From positions 1-35,966 of the forward strand of contig JAHEYP010000017.1 of the NCBI GenBank assembly GCA_023251535.1: 35,966 bases of DNA, written 5' to 3'. Under the pieces are notes generated by a model. It had not been told where the DNA came from, ran no database searches, and saw only the letters and a list, made by a program, of their open reading frames with translations. Below, one piece after another: positions 8,268 to 17,421 of the stretch; position 1 is the stretch's first letter, and each line of letters begins with the position of its first letter. Position numbers and translations under genes: made by a program. This DNA comes from Bacteroidota bacterium. GTDB taxonomy: Bacteria > Bacteroidota > Bacteroidia > AKYH767-A > OLB10.

Positions 8268-8996
8268 CTACGAGGCTAAAATACCAATAATTCCTCCAAG
8301 CAGAATTGCCATCATCTTGTATAAATTGAAGCGATGGTCTGAGCTGGTTTCGAACAAAATAGTGGTGGAGATATGTAGGAAAATCCCGATTACAATTGCC
8401 ATTATCTGATCTTGATATCCGGCAATGATGTTCAATGATCCTGTTGCAGCAATTGTTCCTGTAAATGCTCCTAAAGGTCCCATTAATGCAAAGACAGTAA
8501 GATAAAAGAAGGCTTTTTTATTGCCAATTCCTGATGCGACTAGCATACTTAATAAAGCAAATGCGACAGGTATATGGTGCAAAGCAATTCCAAATAGTAA
8601 GCTTTGGTGACTCCCATGATCATGTCCCGCATGTCCGCCGCCAGCTAATGGCATCCCTTCTAGGAAACTATGCAAACATAAACTGATCATCATCGTTATT
8701 GGAAAGGCATCGTGCTGATGATGATGCACGTGCACATGACCATGTTCTATTCCTTCCGAGAAAAATTCGAGAATGATTTGAACAAAGAATCCCGCCATTA
8801 TCCATATCCCAATCTTTGGTACTGATCCCGAATACACTTCCGGCATTAAATGTAGTACCGTAATTGCGAATAAAAATGCACCCGAAAATGATAATAGAAG
8901 TTTTAGAAAACCGGGCCCGGGATTTTTAATCAGAAAATATAATCCTCCTCCTGATATTACACTTAGAAATAGTATAAGATAATCGCTGAGTAGCAT
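8268..8996 (-). CDS. ZIP-family divalent metal transporter
   Basis: A 242-residue inner-membrane protein with about eight hydrophobic segments. A histidine-rich cytosolic loop lies at about 85-96 (EHGHVHVHHHQHD). The membrane metal-site helices follow: LHSFLEGMP at about 108-116 (TM4) and IALHHIPVAFAL at about 137-148 (TM5). Family knowledge: ZIP proteins import zinc or other divalent ions to the cytoplasm. A second histidine cluster (GGGHAGHDHGSH, 119-130) sits between TM4 and TM5. In TM5 the usual HExPHE becomes HHIPVAF, losing both glutamates, which may alter metal preference. It begins one base after the methyltransferase stop, so the two are cotranscribed. Confidence 0.88.
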   Translation of the reverse strand: MLLSDYLILFLSVISGGGLYFLIKNPGPGFLKLLLSFSGAFLFAITVLHLMPEVYSGSVPKIGIWIMAGFFVQIILEFFSEGIEHGHVHVHHHQHDAFPITMMISLCLHSFLEGMPLAGGGHAGHDHGSHQSLLFGIALHHIPVAFALLSMLVASGIGNKKAFFYLTVFALMGPLGAFTGTIAATGSLNIIAGYQDQIMAIVIGIFLHISTTILFETSSDHRFNLYKMMAILLGGIIGILAS

Positions 8997-8997
8997 A

Positions 8998-9735
8998 TTA
9001 TAATTTTCTTGTAATCATTATTAGTCGAGGCGATTCTCCAATCTTAAATTCATTGAGATGGTAGTCTCCATAAATGCTGATTATCTCTAATCCCGCATGC
9101 ATGTAAAATTGATGAAAATCTTCCAAAAATAAAACTCTTACTTCTTCTCTGAAAGAGAAATGCTTTCCTTCGTCTTCGAATTCAATGTCTTTTATAATAA
9201 AATCGTTTTCGATTTTCTTCTTGATGTTGAATTTTATTCCGTTTACTTCTTTTACCAATTCATGTGGAAGATGCTTCAATACACTATGTGAGTTGAAAAA
9301 GTCAACCACTAAATATCCGCCTTTGTTAAGCCCTTTTGCTGCAGCTAAAATGGGTAATTCATTCTGATGTTGCTGAGCGAAATATCCGAAACTTGTAAAT
9401 AAATTTACTACTGCGTCAAAGTAGTTTGTTCGGAAAATTCTTCGCATATCATGCTCCGCAAATTGCAAATTTTCGTTTTCAAATTGTTTGCAATAAGCGA
9501 TGTTTTCTTTTGAAAGATCAATCCCAGTTATATTGTAGCCTTTGCGGTTTAAATATACCGAATGCCTACCTTTCCCACAGCCCATGTCTAATATCTTCGA
9601 TGCCGAAGGTAAGTGGAGCCTGTCCATTAAATGGTCTATGAATTCTTCTGCCTCTTTCATGTCTCTGTCTTTGTACAGAATATGATAGTAGGGCGAGTCG
9701 AACCACGATTCAAACCAGGCTTTGCTGTCTTTCAT
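8998..9735 (-). CDS. Class I SAM-dependent methyltransferase
   Basis: A 245-residue soluble enzyme with a Rossmann-like fold. Motif I ILDMGCGKGRH is at about 48-58 and the acidic end of beta-2 (GIDLS) at 71-75. FAEHDMRRIF follows, and then the motif IV region FDAVVNLFTSFGYF. It is a Methyltransf_25-like member. The SAM-binding part is clear; the substrate is not, and nothing in the motif pattern points to a DNA, RNA or protein target. Its stop is one base before the ZIP transporter start on the same strand, so it is the first gene of a two-gene unit. I see no metal-related feature that explains the pairing. Confidence 0.88.
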   Translation of the reverse strand: MKDSKAWFESWFDSPYYHILYKDRDMKEAEEFIDHLMDRLHLPSASKILDMGCGKGRHSVYLNRKGYNITGIDLSKENIAYCKQFENENLQFAEHDMRRIFRTNYFDAVVNLFTSFGYFAQQHQNELPILAAAKGLNKGGYLVVDFFNSHSVLKHLPHELVKEVNGIKFNIKKKIENDFIIKDIEFEDEGKHFSFREEVRVLFLEDFHQFYMHAGLEIISIYGDYHLNEFKIGESPRLIMITRKL

Positions 9736-9956
9736 TTTTTGTGTTAAAATGGCCTTTATTTTGCCGTTTATTGTAACTAGTTGGTATTGAGCAATTAAGG
9801 CGAATTGGTGCGAGATTTGTACGGAATTTCTAGCACTGCAAAATTGCCCTATTTATTCGGTTAAAACAAGGATTAAACAATTACTTCCCCCTTTCTGTTT
9901 CTTTCTCGGTTGATTTTATCGGGTATTAGCTCGAATACTTTATTTTTGATTCCTCT

Positions 9957-11093
9957 ATGTCGAGTCGCCTTTCTAAAATTCCGCTTCGTTTGCGTATTCG
10001 TAAACATAAAAGAACTCCTCCGGGTTCTTCTCCGGGAATAATTCATCCTGCTGAGGATGCTCGCGAACCAAAGCTTTTTATTACTTCTTACGGACTCGAG
10101 CATCATCTCGAATTACCTGTTCAATCGTTAAGCGATATACATGCTCGATTGACGCAATATCCGAATTTGAATCATTGGATAGAGGTTCGAGGATTCGGTA
10201 ACCGTAATTTGTTGGAACAGCTTTGCAGCGATTTCGATATTCATGCCATGGAAATGGAGGATGTGGTGAATACTTACCAGCGTCCGAAAATGGAGGAGCA
10301 TAGCAAACATTTATTTGTTGTTTCAAGAGTGATTAGTCGTTGTGCAGATGGGTTGCTCAAAAATGATCAGTTGTCGTTGTTTATTGGGACTAACATCGTT
10401 ATTAGTATGCAAGAGCATTACGACGATTATTTTGAACCCGTTCGGTCGCGATTAAGAGGTGGAAAAGGGTTAATGCGTTCTGCCGGTGTAGATTATTTGG
10501 CGTATTCTTTGCTCGACGCGATAGTTGATACTTACTTTCCTCTCCTTGAACAAATTGGTGAGAAACTTGATGAGTTGGAGGATGAATTGTTCGATAAACC
10601 GAATCGCGATTCACTTCAAAAAATTCAGGCAATCAAACGTGAGTTAATAATGTTGCGTCGTACAGTATTCGCCGAGCGTGATAAGGTTAATGATTTGCTT
10701 CGTACTTCAACTTCTTTTATGAATGATAATACTAAATTGTATTTGAAGGATACTTACGATCATACTATTCAAGTAATGGATCTCGTTGAGTCTTATAAGG
10801 AGATCACAGCTTCGTTAATGGATATTTATTTGTCGAGTGTGAGTAATCGCATGAACCAAATTATGAAGGTACTTGCTGTTATTTCTACAATATTTATTCC
10901 TTTGACTTTTATTGTAGGTGTCTATGGAATGAATTTCTCTTCCGTCGATCCTGTTACGAATAAAGCTTTACCGCTCAATATGCCCGAATTATATTCTCCT
11001 TATGGTTATTTCGGAGTTATGTTGTTTATGGTAGTTCTTGTTATTGTTCAGTTGTTGGTATTTTGGAAAAAAGGTTGGCTCGATAAATCATGA
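9957..11093 (+). CDS. corA: CorA-family magnesium/cobalt transporter
   Basis: A 378-residue protein. A cytoplasmic alpha/beta domain (about 40-190) leads into a long coiled helix (about 195-300, LLEQIGEKLDELEDELFDK onward). Two C-terminal membrane helices follow (about 303-323 and 350-371). The signature GMN occurs at 324-326 in GVYGMNF, directly after the first membrane helix, as required for the ion entrance. Family knowledge: it forms a pentameric inner-membrane channel for Mg2+ influx. The last codons overlap the start of priA in an ATGA arrangement, so the two genes are translationally coupled. The basic first 25 residues may be partly unstructured; the ATG at 9957 is the most upstream plausible start. 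Confidence 0.94.
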   Translation: MSSRLSKIPLRLRIRKHKRTPPGSSPGIIHPAEDAREPKLFITSYGLEHHLELPVQSLSDIHARLTQYPNLNHWIEVRGFGNRNLLEQLCSDFDIHAMEMEDVVNTYQRPKMEEHSKHLFVVSRVISRCADGLLKNDQLSLFIGTNIVISMQEHYDDYFEPVRSRLRGGKGLMRSAGVDYLAYSLLDAIVDTYFPLLEQIGEKLDELEDELFDKPNRDSLQKIQAIKRELIMLRRTVFAERDKVNDLLRTSTSFMNDNTKLYLKDTYDHTIQVMDLVESYKEITASLMDIYLSSVSNRMNQIMKVLAVISTIFIPLTFIVGVYGMNFSSVDPVTNKALPLNMPELYSPYGYFGVMLFMVVLVIVQLLVFWKKGWLDKS

Positions 11094-13576
11094 TAAGTGC
11101 TGATGATTGTTCTTATGCCGATGTGATTCTCCCTTTGGCTTTGCCTGAGTTATTTACTTATGCTGTGCCGGAGAATTTACGTGATGGAATTCGTCGCGGT
11201 CAACGTGTTGTGGTGCAATTCGGACGTCAACGTGTTTATGCTGCTCTTGTTTTTAGTTTGCATAATCAACCTCCTTCAAATTATACTACTAAAGAAATTT
11301 TAAGTGTTATCGATGACCAGCCTATTGTGAACGATGAGCAGTTTCGTTTGTGGCAATGGATTTCTGATTATTACATAGCTCTTCCTGGTGAAGTAATGTC
11401 GGCTGCATTGCCTTCTGCACTTCGATTACAGAGCGAATCGGTGATTGTTCCTAACGAGGAATTCGATGGTGATGCTTCCGCACTTACCGATCGTGAGTAC
11501 TTAATTTATGAGGCACTTCAGCTGAAACCTGAACTTACTATTTCTGATATTTCTAAAATTCTTTCTATCAAATTCGTGATGCCTGTGCTGCGAAATTTGG
11601 TGAAGAAGAAAGTGGTTTTAGTGCTCGAAACACTCGACGATAAATATAAGCCTCGGTATGTAGAAATGGTTTCTCTTCATCCCGATATGGGTAATGATGA
11701 TAAAGCTGTAGAGGCTGTTATTGCTTCTATTGAGAAAAAGGCTCCTAAACAGGTTGATTTATTGTTGGCTTTTTATCAGCATACTCGCGAATTAGGTCAG
11801 TCGGATGTTGTTAAGTCTTATCTTTTGAAGAAGGCGCAGGTGGCTTCTTCTGTGCTTGCTGCCCTCGAAAAGAAAAAGGTTTTGCAGGTGACTTCTGTGC
11901 AAGCAGATCGATTGCCAGTGTATAACGGTGACGTAGTACCGCCAAAGTCTTTAAGCCCCGATCAAGATCAAGCATTGACCGATATTCGCCAAGCTTTCGA
12001 TAATAAAAAAGTTACTTTATTGCATGGTGTAACTTCTTCTGGTAAAACGGAGTTGTATATTCATCTGATCGAAGATAAATTGCGTGAGAATAAACAGGTG
12101 CTTTATCTCTTGCCTGAAATTGCTCTTACTACTCAAATTATTCGTCGTCTTCAACGTCATTTCGGTAATAAATTATTGGTTTACCACAGCCGATTTAATG
12201 AGAATGAAAGGGTAGAGGTGTGGAATAAAATACTGGATGATAATTTGTCTGATTCTTCCGCTCGAATTGTTATCGGAGCTCGTTCTTCTGTCTTTCTTCC
12301 TTTTTCTAAATTAGGATTGGTTATTGTTGATGAAGAGCACGATCATAGCTATAAGCAAGATGATCCTTCTCCTCGTTATAATGGTCGCGATGTGGCTGTT
12401 GTCCTCGCAAACCAACAAGATGCTGATGTACTGCTCGGATCTGCAACTCCTTGCCTCGAATCGTATTTTAATGCTTTGTCGGGTAAGTATGCGTTGGTGA
12501 ATCTTAATAAGCGTCACGCAGGATTAGAAATGCCCGAGGTTGAATTAGTCGATTTGAAACGTGCAGTGAAGCGTAAGGAGATGAATGGAAATTTCTCTGC
12601 TCGTCTTATTGAGAGAATTACCGAGGTGCTCGCTAACGGACACCAAGTTATCTTATTTCAAAACCGTCGTGGATTTGCTCCTTTCCTCGAGTGTAACGCG
12701 TGTTCATGGGTTCCTACTTGCTTAAATTGTGATGTTTCTCTTACATACCATAAGATTAAGAATGAATTGCGATGTCATTATTGTGGTTATATAGCTTCTA
12801 TTCCAGTAAAATGTGGTACTTGCGGTGAACACGATATCAGAATGAGAGGATTCGGCACCGAACGCATTGAGGAGGATCTTAAGATATTATTGCCGGATGC
12901 CAAAATTGGTCGCCTCGATCACGATACTACTCGTAGTAAAATGGGATACCAACGTATTCTAGGTGAGTTTGAAGAGGGTAATATTGATATTCTTGTGGGG
13001 ACACAAATGGTTACCAAAGGACTTGATTTCGATCGTGTGAATTTAGTGGGGATATTAAACGCTGATTCTATGTTGCATTTCCCCGATTTTCGTTCTTATG
13101 AACGAGGATTTCAGTTGATGTCGCAGGTTAGCGGAAGGGCAGGTAGAAAAAATCAAACTGGTTCCGTTTTATTGCAAACGTACGATCCCGGTAATTGGGT
13201 GCTGCAGCATGTAATTCGCCACGATTTTAAAGGCTTTTATGAGAAGGAGTTAGTGGAAAGATATAAGTTCGGCTTTCCTCCTTATACGCGTCTTATAGAG
13301 CTCCGTTTGAAGCATAAAGACCCATATAAAATCGACAAGTCGGCCGATGCATTAACAAAAGAGTTGAAAAAGACATTTGGTAAGCGTGTCCTCGGACCAA
13401 CAATACCAACGGTGATGCGTATCCGAAATTATTATTTACGTACAGTATTACTTAAACTTGAAAAAACGTTAAGTGTTGCCGACGTGAAACGAAAATTGAC
13501 TAAGTCGATAAGTGATTTCAAAAAAATACCGGATCATCAGCAATTGATTGTTCAAATTGATGTTGACCCGGTTTAA
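11090..13576 (+). CDS. priA: Primosomal replication-restart helicase PriA
   Basis: An 828-residue superfamily 2 helicase. An N-terminal DNA-binding region (about 1-110) comes first, then Walker A GVTSSGKT at 313-320, the DEEH box at 414-417 and motif III GSATP at 450-454. The PriA-specific zinc module follows, with eight cysteines in four CxxC pairs (535/538, 544/547, 562/565, 575/578). The C-terminal helicase domain contains VGTQMVTKGLDF and SQVSGRAGR. Family knowledge: PriA recognises abandoned forks and reloads the replicative helicase. All catalytic and zinc residues are present. It overlaps corA by four bases and converges on the receptor gene with only 12 bases between stops and no visible terminator. 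Confidence 0.97.
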   Translation: MISADDCSYADVILPLALPELFTYAVPENLRDGIRRGQRVVVQFGRQRVYAALVFSLHNQPPSNYTTKEILSVIDDQPIVNDEQFRLWQWISDYYIALPGEVMSAALPSALRLQSESVIVPNEEFDGDASALTDREYLIYEALQLKPELTISDISKILSIKFVMPVLRNLVKKKVVLVLETLDDKYKPRYVEMVSLHPDMGNDDKAVEAVIASIEKKAPKQVDLLLAFYQHTRELGQSDVVKSYLLKKAQVASSVLAALEKKKVLQVTSVQADRLPVYNGDVVPPKSLSPDQDQALTDIRQAFDNKKVTLLHGVTSSGKTELYIHLIEDKLRENKQVLYLLPEIALTTQIIRRLQRHFGNKLLVYHSRFNENERVEVWNKILDDNLSDSSARIVIGARSSVFLPFSKLGLVIVDEEHDHSYKQDDPSPRYNGRDVAVVLANQQDADVLLGSATPCLESYFNALSGKYALVNLNKRHAGLEMPEVELVDLKRAVKRKEMNGNFSARLIERITEVLANGHQVILFQNRRGFAPFLECNACSWVPTCLNCDVSLTYHKIKNELRCHYCGYIASIPVKCGTCGEHDIRMRGFGTERIEEDLKILLPDAKIGRLDHDTTRSKMGYQRILGEFEEGNIDILVGTQMVTKGLDFDRVNLVGILNADSMLHFPDFRSYERGFQLMSQVSGRAGRKNQTGSVLLQTYDPGNWVLQHVIRHDFKGFYEKELVERYKFGFPPYTRLIELRLKHKDPYKIDKSADALTKELKKTFGKRVLGPTIPTVMRIRNYYLRTVLLKLEKTLSVADVKRKLTKSISDFKKIPDHQQLIVQIDVDPV

Positions 13577-13588
13577 GAGTTTGGATAA

Positions 13589-16435
13589 TTAGTTTATTTC
13601 TACCAATAATTGGAAGTATAACATTCTTCCTACTAATGGTCCACCAAATACTTCGTAGTGTTCGTTATTTAAAATATTTGTAGCTCCTACTTTTAATGTA
13701 GTTTTCGATTCAACAAATTTCTTGTTGATTTGAGCATCTACAATTCCGTAGCTTGGAATATCTCCTGTGAATTGAGGCGATCCTTCAAATCGGAAACCTT
13801 CTACCCATTTGTAATTGATGTTGAAGCCCCAATTGTTGCCGATTGCACTCTGAATTTCATTCCCGCTGAAACCAATATTATACTTGTTTCTAGGTGTATT
13901 AAAGGCCGGAATTAGAGGGTCTGTAGATTCAGGCGATTTGTCAAATCCGAAGAATGGGAATCCCGATTTTGATCCGATCTTTAATTCGCGTCGGTCGAGA
14001 ATGTTTAGCGACCAGTTAGCTGCAACGGTATAGTATTTCTTGAAGAAATAATTGATTCCATAGCTGATTCCGTAGGTATTGATAACGTCTTTTGAATTAG
14101 TCGCTACTCGGTAAATATCATTCAGGAATATTTCTGTCGATGAGAATGGAGGAGGGGTTGTTACTACGTTTACATCCGCACCAATCTTGTAACCAATGAA
14201 GTCGTGATAACGACTGAAATAGGCGTTGAAATCGCTGTATAAATGTCCGAAAAGAGTATTGCGGTATCCTACTTCTAATGTTTGCACTTTCTCAGGTTTT
14301 ACAGGGTCTACATTGAAGTATTCCAGCGTATCGTAAACTTGAGTGCTGTATGCATTTATTAATGATTCAGTTGTTACCAGCGAATCGAACCCATTGAGGT
14401 TTCCTATTAATGTTGCTCGTCCTACTTTGTAAAATAAATATTGATCGCCTAATGTTGGATTTCTAATTGCCGAACTGAAAGATACTCTGAAAGTGTGATT
14501 CTCATTCGGACTATAAACTCCACTGAATGCTGGGGAAATCAGATAGTCGAAGTTTTCGTTTTTATCGAGACGAACAGTTGCGTTAAGTTTGATCTTTTCC
14601 GACATTATTTTTTTGTCGATTCCAGCATATGTTCCCCACTCATAATTTGTAATTACTCTGCCGTTAGTGTCAGCAAAAATTGTTCCTCTCGAATCCGGTG
14701 TGTATTTTCGGTAATTCGCACCGGTAGTAAGCTCAACGAATTTTAAATCGAATTTGTATTCTCCATGCACATGGTATAAAGCCGACTTATCATAAAACTT
14801 CGATCCCCCTTGGCTATATGATTCTCTCGAGATGATATTAGCAAAGGCTGTGTCAAAAGCGTAAGTGCCGGGAGCAATATAATCACTTGTAGCATTCAGA
14901 ATATTCCCGAGTTGTGCATTAGCTTCCGCACTATTGTGATACATCAATAATGTGTCGTAATAGTTGTTCAATAAAAATGGATTTATCGATGCTAAATAAG
15001 ATTGATAATCGGGGTATTGATTTGCTTGAGGGAATCCAGGTAAATTCTTAATCTTCGGAACATTCGAAGCATAATTATTAAAGTAATCTTTATACCAGAA
15101 ATTATCCGACTTCGCTTCCTTTTGCAATAACAATGCAGTGAAGAACGCATCATATGAATTACCAGCATTTTCGTTGGTGACATATGCTCTGATAAAATAT
15201 TTATTAGGCTTACGTAATTCTAGTTTGTTTTGAAAAAATAGAATGTCTTTTAAGCTATATCTATTATCACCTTGATAAACTGTTGTTCCATTTCCGAAGT
15301 TTGAAGAAGCAATAATTTCTGATTCTTTTCCTACTTTATAATGTACTGCTGCATTTAACTTAATGTTTTTAGTATTGTAATCAACTAAGTCCTTTTCTGC
15401 GTAACCTGTACGATAAAATCTTCCTAATCCCGGATAGGATGCGGGTAGTTGCGAGAAGTCGCCACGAGATGAATATTCATCACCATAAATATTTACTGCG
15501 TCATAGCCTCCGGGATTTTTCTCATTGTCTTTCGATGCTAATGTTGCCGATAAATTATTAGCCTCCCAATCTCTCGCTTTGAAAACACAAGCGTTGAACT
15601 TAATTCCTAATTTTTCTTTTCCTTCTTTGTTTTTAAATACAACTGCGTAGCGCATCGCAGTTTCCAATAAATCGCGAGTTCCGCTTTTTACTAACAATTC
15701 GAAGCCTGGTTTTACAAACGGACTTCTGGTTGTCATGCTTATAACACCATTAAATGCATTAGGCCCGTAAAACGCTGAACTGGCTCCTACCACTAAGTCA
15801 ACTTTTAAAACATCTAATTCTGATGATCCTAAAAAGTTGCCCAGTGAGAAGTTTAGTCCCGGAGCTTGGTTATCTACTCCGTCTATTACTTGCAACGATC
15901 TAACAGGAGAAGTACTGTTAAACCCTCTAGTGTTAATTACTTTGAATCCTATACTGGCCGACGTTAAATCAACTCCTTTTAACGCTCCAAGTCCTTCGTA
16001 AAAGTTGGCTGCTGGTGTTTGCTTTATAGCGATAATGTCGAGAGCTTCTACCGTTAATGGCGATTCTCTTTGCTTCTCTGTTAACCGAGTGTCGGTTACG
16101 TTTACTTCTTTTAAAATCGTCTCGTTGGAAGCAAGTTGGATAGTATGTAAAATGGAAGCATCCTGTATGACCATTTCTTTAGTTACATATCCAACATAAG
16201 TGATGAGGATGGTAGCCGGAATCGATTTCGCTTCCAAGCTGAATTTTCCGTCAAGATCGGTCGTTGTCCCAATGCCGGTTCCTTTGATATTTACGGTTGC
16301 ACCTATCAATAACTCACCGTTAACCTTATCTTTTACAATACCTTTAATGGTTTGAGCCTGTAAACAGCTGCAGGTGTAAAATGGAATGAGTGAAATGAGA
16401 GTGAATAGTAGCTTTTTGTAGAAGTTTCGGGACAT
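13589..16435 (-). CDS. TonB-dependent outer-membrane receptor
   Basis: A 948-residue receptor starting at the ATG at 16435. Upstream in-frame ATGs at 16465 and 16483 lie in or beyond the -7 element and spoil the signal peptide (MSRNFYKKLLFTLISLIPFY, cleaved after LQAQ). A carboxypeptidase-regulatory-like domain (about 29-105: IKGIVKDKVNGELLIGATVNI to TYVGYVTKEM) precedes the plug (about 110-240, with INTRGFNSTSPVRSLQVIDG and AFYGPNAFNGVISM). A long beta-barrel ends FQLLVEIN. Family knowledge: it imports a large or scarce ligand using TonB energy. No SusD partner, siderophore gene or degradative enzyme is adjacent, so the ligand is unknown. Confidence 0.93.
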   Translation of the reverse strand: MSRNFYKKLLFTLISLIPFYTCSCLQAQTIKGIVKDKVNGELLIGATVNIKGTGIGTTTDLDGKFSLEAKSIPATILITYVGYVTKEMVIQDASILHTIQLASNETILKEVNVTDTRLTEKQRESPLTVEALDIIAIKQTPAANFYEGLGALKGVDLTSASIGFKVINTRGFNSTSPVRSLQVIDGVDNQAPGLNFSLGNFLGSSELDVLKVDLVVGASSAFYGPNAFNGVISMTTRSPFVKPGFELLVKSGTRDLLETAMRYAVVFKNKEGKEKLGIKFNACVFKARDWEANNLSATLASKDNEKNPGGYDAVNIYGDEYSSRGDFSQLPASYPGLGRFYRTGYAEKDLVDYNTKNIKLNAAVHYKVGKESEIIASSNFGNGTTVYQGDNRYSLKDILFFQNKLELRKPNKYFIRAYVTNENAGNSYDAFFTALLLQKEAKSDNFWYKDYFNNYASNVPKIKNLPGFPQANQYPDYQSYLASINPFLLNNYYDTLLMYHNSAEANAQLGNILNATSDYIAPGTYAFDTAFANIISRESYSQGGSKFYDKSALYHVHGEYKFDLKFVELTTGANYRKYTPDSRGTIFADTNGRVITNYEWGTYAGIDKKIMSEKIKLNATVRLDKNENFDYLISPAFSGVYSPNENHTFRVSFSSAIRNPTLGDQYLFYKVGRATLIGNLNGFDSLVTTESLINAYSTQVYDTLEYFNVDPVKPEKVQTLEVGYRNTLFGHLYSDFNAYFSRYHDFIGYKIGADVNVVTTPPPFSSTEIFLNDIYRVATNSKDVINTYGISYGINYFFKKYYTVAANWSLNILDRRELKIGSKSGFPFFGFDKSPESTDPLIPAFNTPRNKYNIGFSGNEIQSAIGNNWGFNINYKWVEGFRFEGSPQFTGDIPSYGIVDAQINKKFVESKTTLKVGATNILNNEHYEVFGGPLVGRMLYFQLLVEIN

Positions 16436-16453
16436 ACGCAGGTTGTATGAAAA

Positions 16454-16461
16454 CAAAGTTA
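16454..16461 (-). promoter_or_regulatory. -7 element of the TonB-dependent receptor promoter
   Basis: The minus strand reads TAACTTTG, a full match to TAnnTTTG. A TTTG at 16485-16488 (minus strand) could be the -33 element, at a slightly long 23-base spacing. Transcription would begin near 16447, 12 bases before the chosen ATG. This supports the start at 16435 over the two upstream ATGs. Confidence 0.5.
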
Positions 16462-16552
16462 ACATAATTCTTTTATGCTCCATTCAAACCGGATTTATAC
16501 AATATTGGTTCAAGATTTCGTTTATTTGATCGGAATTATCCAAATTTGTAGC

Positions 16553-17275
16553 ATGTACCGGATCTATCTTATTTGCAGTTTGCTATTTCTTTCTTATTTC
16601 GCTGATGCTCAGGCAGGAGGGAAGTGGAAGTCGTTTCAGGTCTACAAGGGTGATACCATCAATCGACTTGATTTGTCGGACCGCAAGCAGGGAATTTGGA
16701 AGAAATACTACCGAACCGATACACTTTGTGCGGAAACTTTTTTCATGAATAATGTGGCAGTAGGCCGTGCTCGTACTTGGTATGAGTCGGGGAAATTGAA
16801 AGCGGAAGTCTTGAATTCTAAGGATGGCAAATCGGGAAAAGGAATTAGCTATTACGAATCGGGTAAGGTAATGGCTAAAGGCAATTATAAGCTTCAGAAA
16901 AAAGATAGCGTTTGGTTGTATTATAATGAAAATGAAAAAATTAAGGCCATCGAAGGATATAAATCTGGCAATCCTGAAGGCAAATGGACCGTTTTTTATG
17001 AGAATGATAGCGTTGCTGAAGTAAAGTATTACTTAAATGGGAAAAGAGAGGGGAGCTATATTCAAATGAACCAGGATGGTAAACGCATCCTCGAAATGAA
17101 CTATAAAAATGATCAACCCGACGGAGTCGTGAAAGTTTATTATCCAGACGGAAAATTGCAAGAAACAGGCAATTACCGAAAAGGCGTTAAAGAAGGTTCA
17201 TGGCTCGAATACGATGCTAATGGTAATATTGCCAATACTTCAGTTTTTATTAATGGAGTTTTGAAGGAAAAGTAG
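16553..17275 (+). CDS. Secreted MORN-variant repeat protein
   Basis: A 240-residue protein. The ATG at 16553 gives a clean signal peptide (MYRIYLICSLLFLSYFADAQ), whereas the more upstream start at 16475 adds 26 residues and overlaps the divergent receptor promoter. Residues 47-240 are about eight repeats of near-constant 24-residue period (starting near 47, 71, 95, 118, 142, 166, 190 and 214) of the form EGxWxxYYxxGKL, the MORN_2 variant. Database entries often call such proteins YwqK-family antitoxins, but no toxin is present here and I would not use that name. Probably a periplasmic or outer-membrane-associated beta-hairpin stack of unknown partner, divergent from the receptor gene with a 117-base gap. 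Confidence 0.85.
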   Translation: MYRIYLICSLLFLSYFADAQAGGKWKSFQVYKGDTINRLDLSDRKQGIWKKYYRTDTLCAETFFMNNVAVGRARTWYESGKLKAEVLNSKDGKSGKGISYYESGKVMAKGNYKLQKKDSVWLYYNENEKIKAIEGYKSGNPEGKWTVFYENDSVAEVKYYLNGKREGSYIQMNQDGKRILEMNYKNDQPDGVVKVYYPDGKLQETGNYRKGVKEGSWLEYDANGNIANTSVFINGVLKEK

Positions 17276-17312
17276 CGTTTTTGTTGTTGAAAACTATTTT
17301 TTTTATTGAATT
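17269..17312 (+). terminator. Possible AT-rich terminator after the MORN gene
   Basis: AAAAGTA can pair with TATTTTT around an inner GTTTT/AAAAC stem with a two-base bulge, and eight T follow. The stem is AT-rich and includes a G-U pair, so it is weak. Its position just past the stop codon, before the kinase gene, is the main support. Confidence 0.3.
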
Positions 17313-17421
17313 CATTTGCCATTTAAGGTTTTATATTTATCTTAACCTCAGGCAGGAAAATCTGATTTTTCGTTTGGTTCGATTTTCATGACCTGATAAA
17401 CTCTAAATATCCGTTACCGTT

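Noticed and set aside
9940..9947. TATTTTTG as a corA promoter -7 element
   Set aside because: It matches TAnnTTTG, but the start point would fall only a few bases before the ATG and no -33 TTG lies at usable spacing; T-rich coincidence is likely.
9873..10106. Minus-strand open frame of 77 codons overlapping the 5' end of corA
   Set aside because: The translation is Arg/Lys/Asn-rich and mirrors the basic N-terminus of CorA on the other strand; there is no start signal or family resemblance.
16553..17275. Toxin-antitoxin antitoxin (YwqK label) for the MORN-repeat protein
   Set aside because: The label comes from database naming. The protein has a signal peptide and regular 24-residue MORN-variant repeats, and no toxin gene is adjacent.
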